Of a stretch of DNA of 64,000 bases, positions 34,101-41,654 are shown piece by piece. The notes beneath the pieces were generated by a model. That model ran no database searches. It was not told the origin of the DNA and worked only from the letters and a program-made list of their open reading frames with translations. How positions within the stretch are numbered: the stretch's first letter is position 1; each line of letters begins with the position of its first letter. This stretch comes from CAZTNW01 sp964614945 (GTDB lineage Bacteria; Caldisericota; JANLFM01). The DNA lies in NCBI GenBank assembly GCA_964614945.1, contig CAZTNW010000004.1:62001-126000 (forward strand), written 5' to 3'. The translations under genes were made by a program, and so were the position numbers.

Positions 34101-34920
34101 AAACCGCCACACCGCGGTAATCGATCCCCTCCACTGTCCCTCTTTCCCCCCGCGCTGCCATTGCCGCAGGAAGCTTTTCTGCAGTCAGAGGGAAGCGCAG
34201 TGAGAGGGCAGTATCTTTTGCGTGCCTCAATTCGTTTAAGTAAACGACCTCGTTTCCCTCGACGTGAAAGAGCATTGTTTCCCCTGTTTCGCTAGACGTT
34301 GGCCACCTTTGAATCATGGGGTAGAGAAAGCCGGTCGGATCAATGCGCAGAAGTAGAACAGCTTGCTCACCACTGTCTCCAGGGATGCTTACGGGCGCGA
34401 GAAGGTCAATGTGGATTGGGCCGATTCCATCCAGACGATGAAGATCGGAGAAGATTACTTCCCCCTTCCTTATCGCTTGGAGAGAGAGATCCTGCGCATA
34501 GGAACCGATAGGCTCGCTTTCTTCTCCGAGGGAAAGCAGTGCTTTTCCCGCAGCATCTAAAAGATAAATGATTTTATATTTGTGCTGTTCTAAGGGGCCT
34601 GCAAGCCAGGTGCTGATTTTTTGTCTTAACAAGCTATCTGCAGGGTTGCGGAGAAAGAGCGAGAGGTTCTCGATCGCAAGTGTGTCATTGCGCAGTACCT
34701 CCGCGTCCTGCCTTCTCTCTCCTATCCAGCTTTCGATCTGCTCTACTTTCAATCGAGCAATAGAGGAGAGTTCATTGCTTGCCTTCTGGAGCACCATCGC
34801 TCGCTGAGAGAGGAAGTACAGGAATGAAGCGCTAATGATGCTTAAGGCAAGTAAGATGAAAACCCAGATAGCCAACCAGGGGAGCTTAGGAGCACTTGAT
34901 GTAATTTTCTTTTCCTCCAT
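31171..34920 (-). CDS. Large membrane sensor histidine kinase (sensor loop, PAS/GAF array)
   Basis: 1249 residues. One membrane helix (about 15-37), an extracytoplasmic sensor region of about 265 residues resembling a double Cache domain, and a second helix (about 302-325). Inside: PAS (about 350-465), GAF (about 480-640), PAS (about 655-775), PAS (about 785-895), a further PAS-like domain (about 905-1015) containing CYDYFQGLENPCEGC, then HisKA (phospho-acceptor in SVSHELKTPLLNL) and HATPase (NLLSNAVKFS, IDQGSGI, GTGLGLYVSR). The cytoplasmic cysteines could bind a cofactor, which is an inference. First of two tandem kinase genes; upstream DNA is AT-rich. Confidence 0.92.
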   Translation of the reverse strand: MEEKKITSSAPKLPWLAIWVFILLALSIISASFLYFLSQRAMVLQKASNELSSIARLKVEQIESWIGERRQDAEVLRNDTLAIENLSLFLRNPADSLLRQKISTWLAGPLEQHKYKIIYLLDAAGKALLSLGEESEPIGSYAQDLSLQAIRKGEVIFSDLHRLDGIGPIHIDLLAPVSIPGDSGEQAVLLLRIDPTGFLYPMIQRWPTSSETGETMLFHVEGNEVVYLNELRHAKDTALSLRFPLTAEKLPAAMAARGERGTVEGIDYRGVAVLAAIQMIPETSWFLITEEAQAEVFAPLWDSLWLLLTFVASLILGTGAILTSFWQRRMRKYYYRQYQVEAERLVLAQRLDYLNKYANDVILLTDSEGNILEANGRALSVYGYSQEEMTKLNIAELHSPHVQVSFKDLLQSINLQNGCIFESLHKRKDGTIFPAEISTRVIELFGKPGFQSIIRNISERKQAEDKIYHLNRLYRVLSQINQMIIRTKEKRELLRKACVIAVEEGKFSLAWLGVLEGEKPEIRTVSLYKEGEGCPEKSPVYLEEMLAKWEVTTRAVREGQHQISNDLAPDPKTGLVENHLLERGCRSSATFPIRQEGSVAGAMSFFSDQAGFFTDQEIQLLSELTADLSFALDHLKEEERRERAEKELKRERDFNQTLIQSSPTFFVALDVEGKILLMNNLMLNTLGYSEEEVIGKDSLDLFVPEEEHHMLREVFGRLVERGESTKNENHVRARDGRQFLVEWYGKPICKENGELDYFIGIGIDITERKRMEEAWQKSEKQYRDLFENSPLGIYRTTPDGRVLLANPAFQRMTGYSSEELASMDLEKIGVESPHRKHFRETVEREGWVEGYESAWVRSDGGKLQVRENARVVYASDGSILYYDGTAEDVTLQKKTEEALQEERGRLLRILNTMKDGVSIISQEYELKFVNPVIEREFGPVAGRKCYDYFQGLENPCEGCDKPEASGGKVKQELFSRRTGKIYEIYDTAIESEDGSISKLMILHDITERKQIEEEIQRARTDLLYSVSHELKTPLLNLMTAQELLRSFPSERRLEAFLKHEEIWQRNIRRLGSLINNLVDSQRSQETSLPLRLESCELVELWQSVWEDQKEYTRALSVEVDFQLRDDIPPLLIDREAIGRVMTNLLSNAVKFSPKRGVVKVELGREGNYAFFSVIDQGSGISPEEQKALFQPFQRSRLARQKVVPGTGLGLYVSRRLAEAHKGSLTLESSERKGTKVILRLPISGEEGNS

Positions 34921-35207
34921 TTTTTTGCCCCGCCCTGTTTATCTTGCTTTAAAAGTAAATTAACATTGATAATTAATAATATCAAGAACTTGATCCAATT
35001 CAACAATTTGCATAAAGAAGAAATAAAGGCGAATATATCCCAATCCATCATGCTCTCATGCGGCGGCTGTTGAGGAGCGAGAACCAGAGCCGCCACTGGA
35101 CAGAACTGCCGGGAAGTGAAAGCTTCTACGTCGAGTATGTCAGGAACAAGCCCTGGTCCGGCTGACTAGTTAGAGGGCTTGCCATTTTGGAGGGAGAAGA
35201 AGGAGAG
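34921..35207. other. Intergenic region between divergent kinase and ATC-hydrolase genes
   Basis: The AT-rich half (34945-35010) probably holds the kinase promoter on the minus strand, but I see no clean -35/-10. A 35-codon plus-strand frame, ATG 35058 to TGA 35165, has coding-like composition (tail VEYVRNKPWSG) yet no ribosome-binding site. It may be the 3' remnant of a lost gene. Confidence 0.3.
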
Positions 35208-35720
35208 ATGGATAGAGAAGGTCAATATCGTCCAGGTAACCAGGACACAGACCAGCACATACTTGAGATTACTCACCTCAAGAGGCGGGAGATTCAGGCC
35301 CCAATAGCCGCATGTCTGATCAGAGGGTTTGCCAGAGTGATGGGTCGAGACACAGCCGTGGAAGCGGCCACCACAGCAATTCAGGCCGATGCGATGATGG
35401 CTGGCAGGGTGATGGCTGAGAAGTACGGCGGCAACACGATGAAAGAGTTGAGCCGTGTCGTAAGAGAGATATGGCTTGAAGACGATGCTATGACCATCCA
35501 CGTTTTGGAGGAAACTGAGCGGCGTTTCAGTTTCGATGTTATACGCTGCCGCTATGCCGAGATATATGAGAAGGCGGAGATGAAGGAACTTGGTTTCTGC
35601 CTGTCCTGTTGTCGGGATGAACCCTTCACCAGGGGATTCAATCCTCGGATGAGGTTATTGCGTACTCAGACCATCATGCAAGGGGCATCCCTTTGTGACT
35701 TTCGATTTGTCCTCGAGTAG
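35208..35720 (+). CDS. L-2-amino-thiazoline-4-carboxylate hydrolase family protein
   Basis: 170 residues matching the ATC-hydrolase family: HILEITHLKRREIQAPIAA near the N-terminus, CRYAEIYEKAEMKELGF, a C-LSCC-RDEPFTRGFNPR segment and RTQTIMQGASLCDFRF at the end. In Pseudomonas the founding member opens the thiazoline ring of D,L-ATC on the way to L-cysteine; most homologues are untested and appear in anaerobes next to transporters or regulators. Three cysteines (C-L-S-C-C) and Cys near the C-terminus are conserved in what I recall of the family. GAAGGAGAG favours ATG 35208 over TTG 35187. Its neighbours give no pathway clue. Confidence 0.8.
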   Translation: MDREGQYRPGNQDTDQHILEITHLKRREIQAPIAACLIRGFARVMGRDTAVEAATTAIQADAMMAGRVMAEKYGGNTMKELSRVVREIWLEDDAMTIHVLEETERRFSFDVIRCRYAEIYEKAEMKELGFCLSCCRDEPFTRGFNPRMRLLRTQTIMQGASLCDFRFVLE

Positions 35721-35918
35721 GTGGGGCAAAAAAGCCCTGACCTTTTTGCTGATTACGACCGCCCTTACACCAATTTGGGCAGGATTTAGTACAGGCTGTA
35801 GGAGGGACGCCTGAACATCCCGAGGTGAGCGTGAATTTAGCGCTTAGCGGCAGGGCCTGTCCTCCCAAGTGATCTGCGCCATGATAGGGCTTCGCTGGCT
35901 TTGCTTGAAAGAAGTAAA

Positions 35919-35948
35919 AAATCAGGGGCGCTTCAGCGCCCCTGATTT
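35919..35948 (-). terminator. Rho-independent terminator of the OB-fold gene
   Basis: Perfect 13-base stem (AAATCAGGGGCGC / GCGCCCCTGATTT) with loop TTCA. On the minus strand the stem is followed by a run of T, 25 bases after the stop of the gene at 35974-36519. It could also stop plus-strand transcription. The stretch 35721-35918 otherwise holds no supported gene. Confidence 0.85.
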
Positions 35949-35973
35949 CAGGTGTAAATGCAAGAAGGGATAG

Positions 35974-36519
35974 CTAAGGGTTCATGCAGTAGGGACAAGC
36001 CAGGTTGCAGGTCTGGCTTTGACCTCCACGGGGGCCATTGCCCAAACCTCTGCGAGCATCGAGGTTCTGACCCTTCAGCCCAAAGCCGGCCTGGCCCTCC
36101 TGAGCCCATAGAGGACGGCCCTCAGCCTCACGCAGAACGTAATCCACTCCCTCTTTCCTGATTTGGAAAGCCACCAGGTCACCGTCAGCTTCGTAGTGGC
36201 CGCTTACTGTGATGGAATCACCCTCAGCCAGATTGAGATCGAGGGAATTCAGATACCAGACTGGGCCCACAATCAGGCGCAATTCTTTCCCTTCCCTCGT
36301 GCGCAGGACGATATAGGAGCTGCCCGTACCGCGATTCCCCTGTGATTCTCCAGGCAGGAAGTTAGCCAGATCTTCTATGCTACCCGAGACAGTTACCGGG
36401 TTGGCGATGTTGAGCTGGGCAGTTCCGCTTCCGTTTCCGCCGCCCGCAGCTAAGGTCACACCCGTCAGACCCATGAAAAGGGCCAGGCTCAAACCGAGGA
36501 TCATCATTCTCTTTCTCAC
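35974..36519 (-). CDS. Secreted OB-fold-like protein with C-terminal Cys motif
   Basis: A 181-residue exported protein: signal peptide to about residue 25 (LGLSLALFMGLTGVTLAAG), then a beta-rich domain (about 40-125) with NPVTVSGSIEDL, YIVLRTREGKELRLIVGPVWYL and EGDSITVSGHYEADGDLVAF. This strand pattern resembles small bacterial OB-fold/MamS-like domains. The C-terminus is Gly/Arg-rich and ends CNLACPYCMNP, a C-x3-C-x2-C arrangement that might bind metal. GTG 36519 with GAAAGGAG upstream. Monocistronic with its own terminator. Function unknown. Confidence 0.7.
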   Translation of the reverse strand: MRKRMMILGLSLALFMGLTGVTLAAGGGNGSGTAQLNIANPVTVSGSIEDLANFLPGESQGNRGTGSSYIVLRTREGKELRLIVGPVWYLNSLDLNLAEGDSITVSGHYEADGDLVAFQIRKEGVDYVLREAEGRPLWAQEGQAGFGLKGQNLDARRGLGNGPRGGQSQTCNLACPYCMNP

Positions 36520-36845
36520 TTCGTTCGCTCCTTTCAGAATCTAAAGAGAGATTAATCCCGTCAGGTCAAATCTTGTTCAGAATAAATTCAAAATTCGGTA
36601 AGAGTACCGGCCGCCAGAACAGTCCAGGTAGCGATCGAGCAGAGCCGGTTGGACGAGGGCGAGTGGCCAGCAGAACGACACGGCCTAGTCTAGCAGCTGG
36701 CGATCACCCTTGAAATGGCTCAGGTTCCCACCTGGCTGGAGGCAGGAACACGGTTCAGAAATAGAGAAACGGGATCAGAAACAGAAAAAGCTCGATTGGG
36801 GTCAATAGGGAATAGGCTGTTGCGGGGGGGGAATGATTGACATAC

Positions 36846-36876
36846 TTGACAAAAACCGACCGGTCGGTATTATAAT
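36846..36876 (+). promoter_or_regulatory. MMPL promoter with TetR-type operator
   Basis: -35 TTGACA (36846-36851), -10 TATAAT (36871-36876; 19-base spacer) or TATTAT (36868-36873; 16). The perfect palindrome ACCGACCGGTCGGT (36855-36868) fills the spacer. CCGACCGnTCGGTATT is shared with the operator in the TetR-gene promoter at 17605-17626. The remaining gap 36520-36845 shows nothing I can recognise. Confidence 0.75.
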
Positions 36877-36918
36877 GATTTAACCTTACCATAGGTCACT
36901 TTTTATACGGAGGTTAAA

Positions 36919-39900
36919 GTGTTCGAGCGAGCTATTAAGAAATGCGTTGAGGTTGTGCAAAAGTACAAGCTGTGGATCGCGGTAATCCTCATCTGGGTAG
37001 TGGGTGGTCTGCTGATGTATTTCCTGGCCCCCTCACTCTCCCGCGTGGGAGAAATGAATGAGGCCAGTTTTTTGCCTGAGAACTCACAATACATGCAGGC
37101 ACAAGAGATTCTAAAGCAGAAATTCCCCGAGCAAGTGGCAGAAGGGCAGGGAGTGCTGGTCTTCTACGACCCCCAGGGCTTATCCGATTCTGATTTGGCA
37201 TACGCCCAGCAGCTCTCCCATTGGTTGATATCGCCTGCTGCTCCCTCTCAGGTACAGAAGGTCACGACATTTTTCCAAGACCCTGACTTGAAGGAAGTGC
37301 TGCTGAGTAGGGACGGGCAGGCCATGCTGATGCCGGTGGATTTCTCCACTTCCAGCTACGACGCCGTAACGAATGAGGCGATCGAGATCATTCGCGAGCA
37401 CATTGAAGAGGGGAGGCCCGAACCCCTGACCGTTTACTTCACTGGCTCCGCAGCTATCGGCCGTGACATGTTTGCTGCTGTGAATGAAAGCACCGATACC
37501 ACTACCATTGTGACAATTGTTCTTGTAATTTTAGTTTTGCTCCTGGTCTATCGATCTCCCATTGCCATGCTCGTTCCCCTGATTACCGTGGGCCTGGCTG
37601 CCCTCGTGGCGCGAGGAGTTCTGGGTTTTATCGCCACCGGAGGCTTGGAGCTTGCCTCCATGCTGGATGCCCTGGTAATCGTTCTCATTTTCGGAGCGGG
37701 TACAGATTATGTGCTGTTCATGATCTCCCGTTTCCGGGAGGAATTAGGTAAGTCCAAAGAACAGAAGGAAGCCATTACTACTACCGTCAGTCGTATTGGA
37801 CCCGTGATCACTGCCTCTGCTGGAACAGTGATTATCGGCCTCATGGGAATGATGGTGGCTCAATTCGGTATGCTCAGGACGAACGGGCCCGCTATGGCCC
37901 TGAGTATCCTGATCGCTCTCATCAGCGCCTGGACCCTCACCCCCTCGCTCCTGTTCATGTTCGGCCGCTCTCTGTTCTGGCCTTTCCAGAAGAGGTTGAC
38001 CGCCTCCTCCCCTGCTAAGGGACTTATTAATTGGGAACGGCTGGGCAAGTTCGTCACCAAGCGTCCCTGGTTGGTGACGGCAGTCGTCCTCGTAGCCCTT
38101 CTCGCGCCCTATCCTTTCTGGCTGCAGATGAACAGCGCCTTCGATGTGATGGCCGAAGTCCCCTCGGGGATGGATTCTTCCCTGGGGTATTCTGTGCTCA
38201 AGGATCATTTCTCAAGCGGGGAAATGGCTCCGATGACGGTAGTTCTGACCTCCGAGAAGAAAAGCTGGCTGGAACCGGCTTCCTTGAGCCAGCTATCCAA
38301 AATTAGCGAAGCATTGGCCGGCGTCCCCGGGGTGCAGTCTGTTCGTTGGGCCTTGCAGCCCACCAATGGCTCCTCTCTCGTTACGTTCAGCGTCGAAGAG
38401 CAGCTGAAAACTATGACTGGCTCCATCGCGGAGATGCTGGCTCAAATCAAGGACCCGGAAAAAATAGAGCAGATGCTGACACAAAACCCCACCCAGTCTG
38501 TGGGAATCATCACTGACTATCTGGAAGAGCTCGTGCTCAATTTCCCGGAGATCAAGGATCAGCAAGCTTTCATCTCAACCCGAAGCATGCTTGATAAATG
38601 GGTCGGTGAGATAGGAGATTTATTAGAGCAGGCTAAAGTGAGCTGGCAGTTGGAGCGCATGGCGACCGAAATAGAGGGCCTCTCTGAAACCACCGATCCT
38701 GCACAAATCCTTTCTTCCTCCGGCCAGACGGACGACCTTTCCCTACTCAATCAGTACCTGGCCGAATTGGGAGCGAAAATTCCCTCCTTGCAAGAGGATC
38801 AATCATATATCAGGATTCTCGATGTTCTAACAGAACTCAAACAAGCCTCCGAGCAAATGCAGGATCAGCTCAAGGTCTCGTTTCAATTAGAGCAGATCGC
38901 CGATCAAATTCAGTCACAGGCATTGAGTCTTAGCGATCCACAAGCTCTGCTCGGCCAGGGAGGAGGGGATTCCCTCCAGGCTTTGGGCAGCTACCTTAAT
39001 GGCTTGGCGCAGTCCCTGCCGGCTGTGGCCGGGGAACCTTCTTTCGCTGAAGCGCTTTTGCGATTGAATAATATTCAGACCCTGATATCAGGATTTATGC
39101 AAGAAGCCCAGGTCAGCCGTCAGTTGAACCTGATCTCGCAAAGCCTGGAGAATTCAAGTCAGGTTTTTAGAAGCCCGGAGGGCCTTCAACAGTCCCTGCC
39201 CGAATTTCAGAATGGGCTTGATCAGATCCTGTCATATCTCAAGGAACTGGGAGAGGCTTTCCCCTCACTTTTGGAGGATCCAAGCTACAGAGACGCTATC
39301 CTCCAGATCGAGAAGATGAGGCAGGGGCTGGCTCAATTGCTTCAACCTGGAGCAGAGGGAGCTACCATGACACCAACGCAGATGCAGGTTCTGGTCGCCA
39401 CCTTCGCGGAAAGCGTCGGCTCTCTACAAAAAGATCTGAGCGACCTTGAGCAAATATTCGCGCAGAATGGCGTTCTCTTCCTCCCCCAGAGCATTCCGGC
39501 CACTCCTGAAATGCAGAGGGGTCTGATCCAATTGGGTCAGGAATTCCAGGCGCTCGATTTAGCCTTGCGTGCTCTTGCCGAGAGGGCAGAGGGCCAGACT
39601 TACCTGCCGCCCGAATATCTCTCATCCTCACAGGCGCAGGCAGCGATCCAATTGATTAGGGAGCGGTTCCTCAGCTTAAGCGAGGGGCTGCGCGGATTGG
39701 CCAGCTTCTTCCAGGGAACGGACAGGATTTTTATACCCCGAAGCTCAATGGCCGAGGAGCTTACCGCTACATCATCCACTGTGCAAAAAGAGCTCAAGGA
39801 AATCAATGACCAGATGGGCTCGCTGGCCGCTTTTTTTCAGGGCAAGCAAGCCCATCTCATCCCGCAATCCTTCCTCTCGATGGAGCCTCAACTCGCGCAA

Positions 39901-40629
39901 CTGATAGACCGCTTCTTCTCCGCTGATCGTTCCGCCACCCAACTTACCATCCTGCTTGAGGGAGACCCATATGCCTTCGGAGCTTTGCAGACCGCGGAAG
40001 AGGTTCGCTCCCAGCTCAATCAGGAAGTATCCAATCTCGGACCAGGCTATCATGGTTATCTTGGCGGGGTTACAGCGATGTCCAGCGAGGCCAAGCGCAC
40101 TGTGGATGAAGACTTCACCAGGGTACAAATCGTAGTAGTCGCCGGCGTTTTTCTGGTTTTTATTCTACTCCTCAGGAGCGTTCTAGCGCCCATCTATCTC
40201 GCTTTATCCGTTATCCTCAGCTATGGCACCACCATGGGGATCTGTACTCTGATCTTTCAGAACATACTGGGCTATACCGGGGTCAATTACGCTCTGCCCA
40301 TCATTGTATTCGTACTCCTGGTTGCACTGGGAGCCGATTACAATATTTTCTTGATGTCTCGGGTGCGAGAGGAGGCCAGGCGGACGGGTGATATCCGCGA
40401 GGGCATCAGCCGGGCTTCAACTTTTACGGGTAGTGTGATCACTTCCTGCGGGATCATCCTGGCCGGAACATTCGCAGCTCTGATCTTTTCTCCGATCCCG
40501 ATGCTGATGCAAATCGGCACCGCAGTGGCGATAGGAGTGTTAGTTGATACCTTCATCGTTCGTACCCTGCTCGTCCCCGCTATCGCCACTCTTCTCGGCC
40601 GCTGGAATTGGTGGCCCAGCAGGAAATAA
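36919..40629 (+). CDS. MMPL/RND-family exporter with very long repeat-containing loop
   Basis: 1236 residues. Topology as in MMPL proteins: helix 1 (about 16-36), extracytoplasmic loop, helices 2-6 (about 185-350), helix 7 (about 372-392), a second extracytoplasmic loop, and helices 8-12 (about 1070-1230). The proton-relay region GAGTDYVLFMISRFREE in the first half and GADYNIFLMSRVREEARR in the second are MMPL signatures. The second loop is about 670 residues, far more than the usual 150-250, and contains two arrays of helical repeats (see repeat entries). MMPL proteins export lipids, siderophores or drugs driven by protons. GTG start with ACGGAGG; the promoter contains a TetR operator, so expression is probably ligand-induced. 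No periplasmic partner is encoded nearby. Confidence 0.93.
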   Translation: MFERAIKKCVEVVQKYKLWIAVILIWVVGGLLMYFLAPSLSRVGEMNEASFLPENSQYMQAQEILKQKFPEQVAEGQGVLVFYDPQGLSDSDLAYAQQLSHWLISPAAPSQVQKVTTFFQDPDLKEVLLSRDGQAMLMPVDFSTSSYDAVTNEAIEIIREHIEEGRPEPLTVYFTGSAAIGRDMFAAVNESTDTTTIVTIVLVILVLLLVYRSPIAMLVPLITVGLAALVARGVLGFIATGGLELASMLDALVIVLIFGAGTDYVLFMISRFREELGKSKEQKEAITTTVSRIGPVITASAGTVIIGLMGMMVAQFGMLRTNGPAMALSILIALISAWTLTPSLLFMFGRSLFWPFQKRLTASSPAKGLINWERLGKFVTKRPWLVTAVVLVALLAPYPFWLQMNSAFDVMAEVPSGMDSSLGYSVLKDHFSSGEMAPMTVVLTSEKKSWLEPASLSQLSKISEALAGVPGVQSVRWALQPTNGSSLVTFSVEEQLKTMTGSIAEMLAQIKDPEKIEQMLTQNPTQSVGIITDYLEELVLNFPEIKDQQAFISTRSMLDKWVGEIGDLLEQAKVSWQLERMATEIEGLSETTDPAQILSSSGQTDDLSLLNQYLAELGAKIPSLQEDQSYIRILDVLTELKQASEQMQDQLKVSFQLEQIADQIQSQALSLSDPQALLGQGGGDSLQALGSYLNGLAQSLPAVAGEPSFAEALLRLNNIQTLISGFMQEAQVSRQLNLISQSLENSSQVFRSPEGLQQSLPEFQNGLDQILSYLKELGEAFPSLLEDPSYRDAILQIEKMRQGLAQLLQPGAEGATMTPTQMQVLVATFAESVGSLQKDLSDLEQIFAQNGVLFLPQSIPATPEMQRGLIQLGQEFQALDLALRALAERAEGQTYLPPEYLSSSQAQAAIQLIRERFLSLSEGLRGLASFFQGTDRIFIPRSSMAEELTATSSTVQKELKEINDQMGSLAAFFQGKQAHLIPQSFLSMEPQLAQLIDRFFSADRSATQLTILLEGDPYAFGALQTAEEVRSQLNQEVSNLGPGYHGYLGGVTAMSSEAKRTVDEDFTRVQIVVVAGVFLVFILLLRSVLAPIYLALSVILSYGTTMGICTLIFQNILGYTGVNYALPIIVFVLLVALGADYNIFLMSRVREEARRTGDIREGISRASTFTGSVITSCGIILAGTFAALIFSPIPMLMQIGTAVAIGVLVDTFIVRTLLVPAIATLLGRWNWWPSRK
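38392..39354 (+). repeat. Four tandem ~79-residue protein repeats in MMPL loop
   Basis: Units begin at about residues 492, 574, 653 and 732; the last two steps are exactly 79 codons (237 bases). Landmarks recur in each: a V-x-x-Q-L start, a D-P-x-x-(I/L)-L turn, Y-L-x-(E/G)-L near the middle, F-P/I-P/L-P before an acidic loop, and a closing helix (ML/VL/LL/IL...). The DNA units are diverged, so this is an old protein repeat. Predicted helical bundle or coiled coil. Confidence 0.75.
39400..39880 (+). repeat. Four tandem ~42-residue protein repeats in MMPL loop
   Basis: A second array follows. The closing motif (FLPQS, YLPPE, FIPRS, LIPQS) occurs at residues 854, 895, 938 and 980, giving steps of 41, 43 and 42 residues. 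Each is preceded by a helix with L-x-x-L...F-F-x-G character (LEQIFAQNG, LRALAERAEG, LRGLASFFQG, MGSLAAFFQG). Confidence 0.7.
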
Positions 40630-40696
40630 ACTAAATCCCCCGGACAGTGGATTCAGATCTCATAATCGCTTAAGCTGCACCCGGTAACGCAGGGAA

Positions 40697-40771
40697 TTCG
40701 ATGCTCAGCAAGGGGGTCCAGCCTCGACATGCATCCGAACATGGCTGGGCCCCTTGCTGAAGCCCATCGAA
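40697..40771. repeat. 75-base imperfect inverted repeat
   Basis: Arms TTCGATG..TCAGCAAGGGG..CCAGCC (40697-40723) and GGCTGG..CCCCTTGCTGA..CATCGAA (40743-40771), with a 19-base loop and small bulges. No T-run follows, so it is not a standard terminator. It lies in the 251-base gap between the MMPL gene and a lipoprotein gene, with no other gene in that gap. Could be a structured RNA, an mRNA stabiliser or a MITE-like remnant. Confidence 0.6.
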
Positions 40772-40880
40772 TACAGCGACTTGTAGCGGAGGCTCTGCCC
40801 TGACGCTCCGTTTTTCGGGGCGAGCGTTTGTCGTAAGACGGGAACCCAGGCGCTATAATGAAGGCAGAAAAGGAGAAATA

Positions 40881-41450
40881 ATGAAAATCAGGGCTATTTG
40901 TCTTGTTTTAATCTGCTCGACTCTCTTGCTTGTATCCTGTGCAGGGGACGCGAACCCCCCAGTTGCTGCGTCGATATCACCATCGAATACGCCGGCCCAA
41001 TCCTCGGAAAGCGACAGGCCAAAATATATCGGGCTTCACTCACGCATAGTCGACTCCCTCTGCGATGATCTCAGGCGGGCCCTAAGAGTTGATATAGCGA
41101 TTCCCCAGGTTGATTTCACCGATCCTGTCACCGGCCGGAGCGGATGGGGGCAAGCTCTGACTGCGGAAGGAACAGGAGAGGATTTTACAAGCCTCCACGC
41201 TACCGCCCAGAAGATAATCAGGGTATTGGAGGAGGATGGCTGGGTGATTGATCATGCCTATCAGGCTGATGGTCCGACAGGCACTCAATCAGGCTTCAAA
41301 AAAGAGAATGCGCTGGCCCTGATGACGGTGAGGTGGGAACCCGCGGATGACCTGGAGATTAATCTGGAGCAGCCGATAGAGGAGCAGGATATCCCAGCTC
41401 AGAAGATTCTTTATGAAGTGCAAGTGATCCTGGCCACACTTCCTTTTTGA
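40881..41450 (+). CDS. Lipoprotein of unknown function
   Basis: 189 residues. A signal peptide ends in the lipobox STLLLVSC|AG (about residue 20), followed by a Pro/Ser/Thr tether and a domain of about 140 residues (CDDLRRALRVDIAIP, GEDFTSLHATAQKIIRVLEEDGW) with alternating helix and strand. No family recognised. AAAAGGAGAAATA precedes ATG; a TATAAT box lies at 40854-40859 without a good -35. Probably monocistronic. Confidence 0.75.
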   Translation: MKIRAICLVLICSTLLLVSCAGDANPPVAASISPSNTPAQSSESDRPKYIGLHSRIVDSLCDDLRRALRVDIAIPQVDFTDPVTGRSGWGQALTAEGTGEDFTSLHATAQKIIRVLEEDGWVIDHAYQADGPTGTQSGFKKENALALMTVRWEPADDLEINLEQPIEEQDIPAQKILYEVQVILATLPF

Positions 41451-41654
41451 CGGAATTATGGCAGGAGTTGAGAGAAATGAATCGAGAGTATCCCTGTTGC
41501 CATCCGATGCCAATATTAGAAAACTGAGGGCGAATACCGACTATTCCTGAAGAATTCATTTTCTCCTTCACGCGTGTTGAATTGTGCAACAAGATCAACC
41601 AGGATTTTCTCGTGGTAGTTACGATTAAAAGAGGCGAAGGGGTATTTTGGTGCT

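Noticed and set aside
35058..35165. 35-codon plus-strand frame before the ATC-hydrolase gene
   Set aside because: Coding-like composition but no ribosome-binding site and no family; noted only as a possible remnant.
35715..35810. Short signal-peptide-like frame after the ATC-hydrolase gene (KKALTFLLITTALTPIWAG)
   Set aside because: Only about 35 codons from a TTG overlapping the upstream stop, no RBS.
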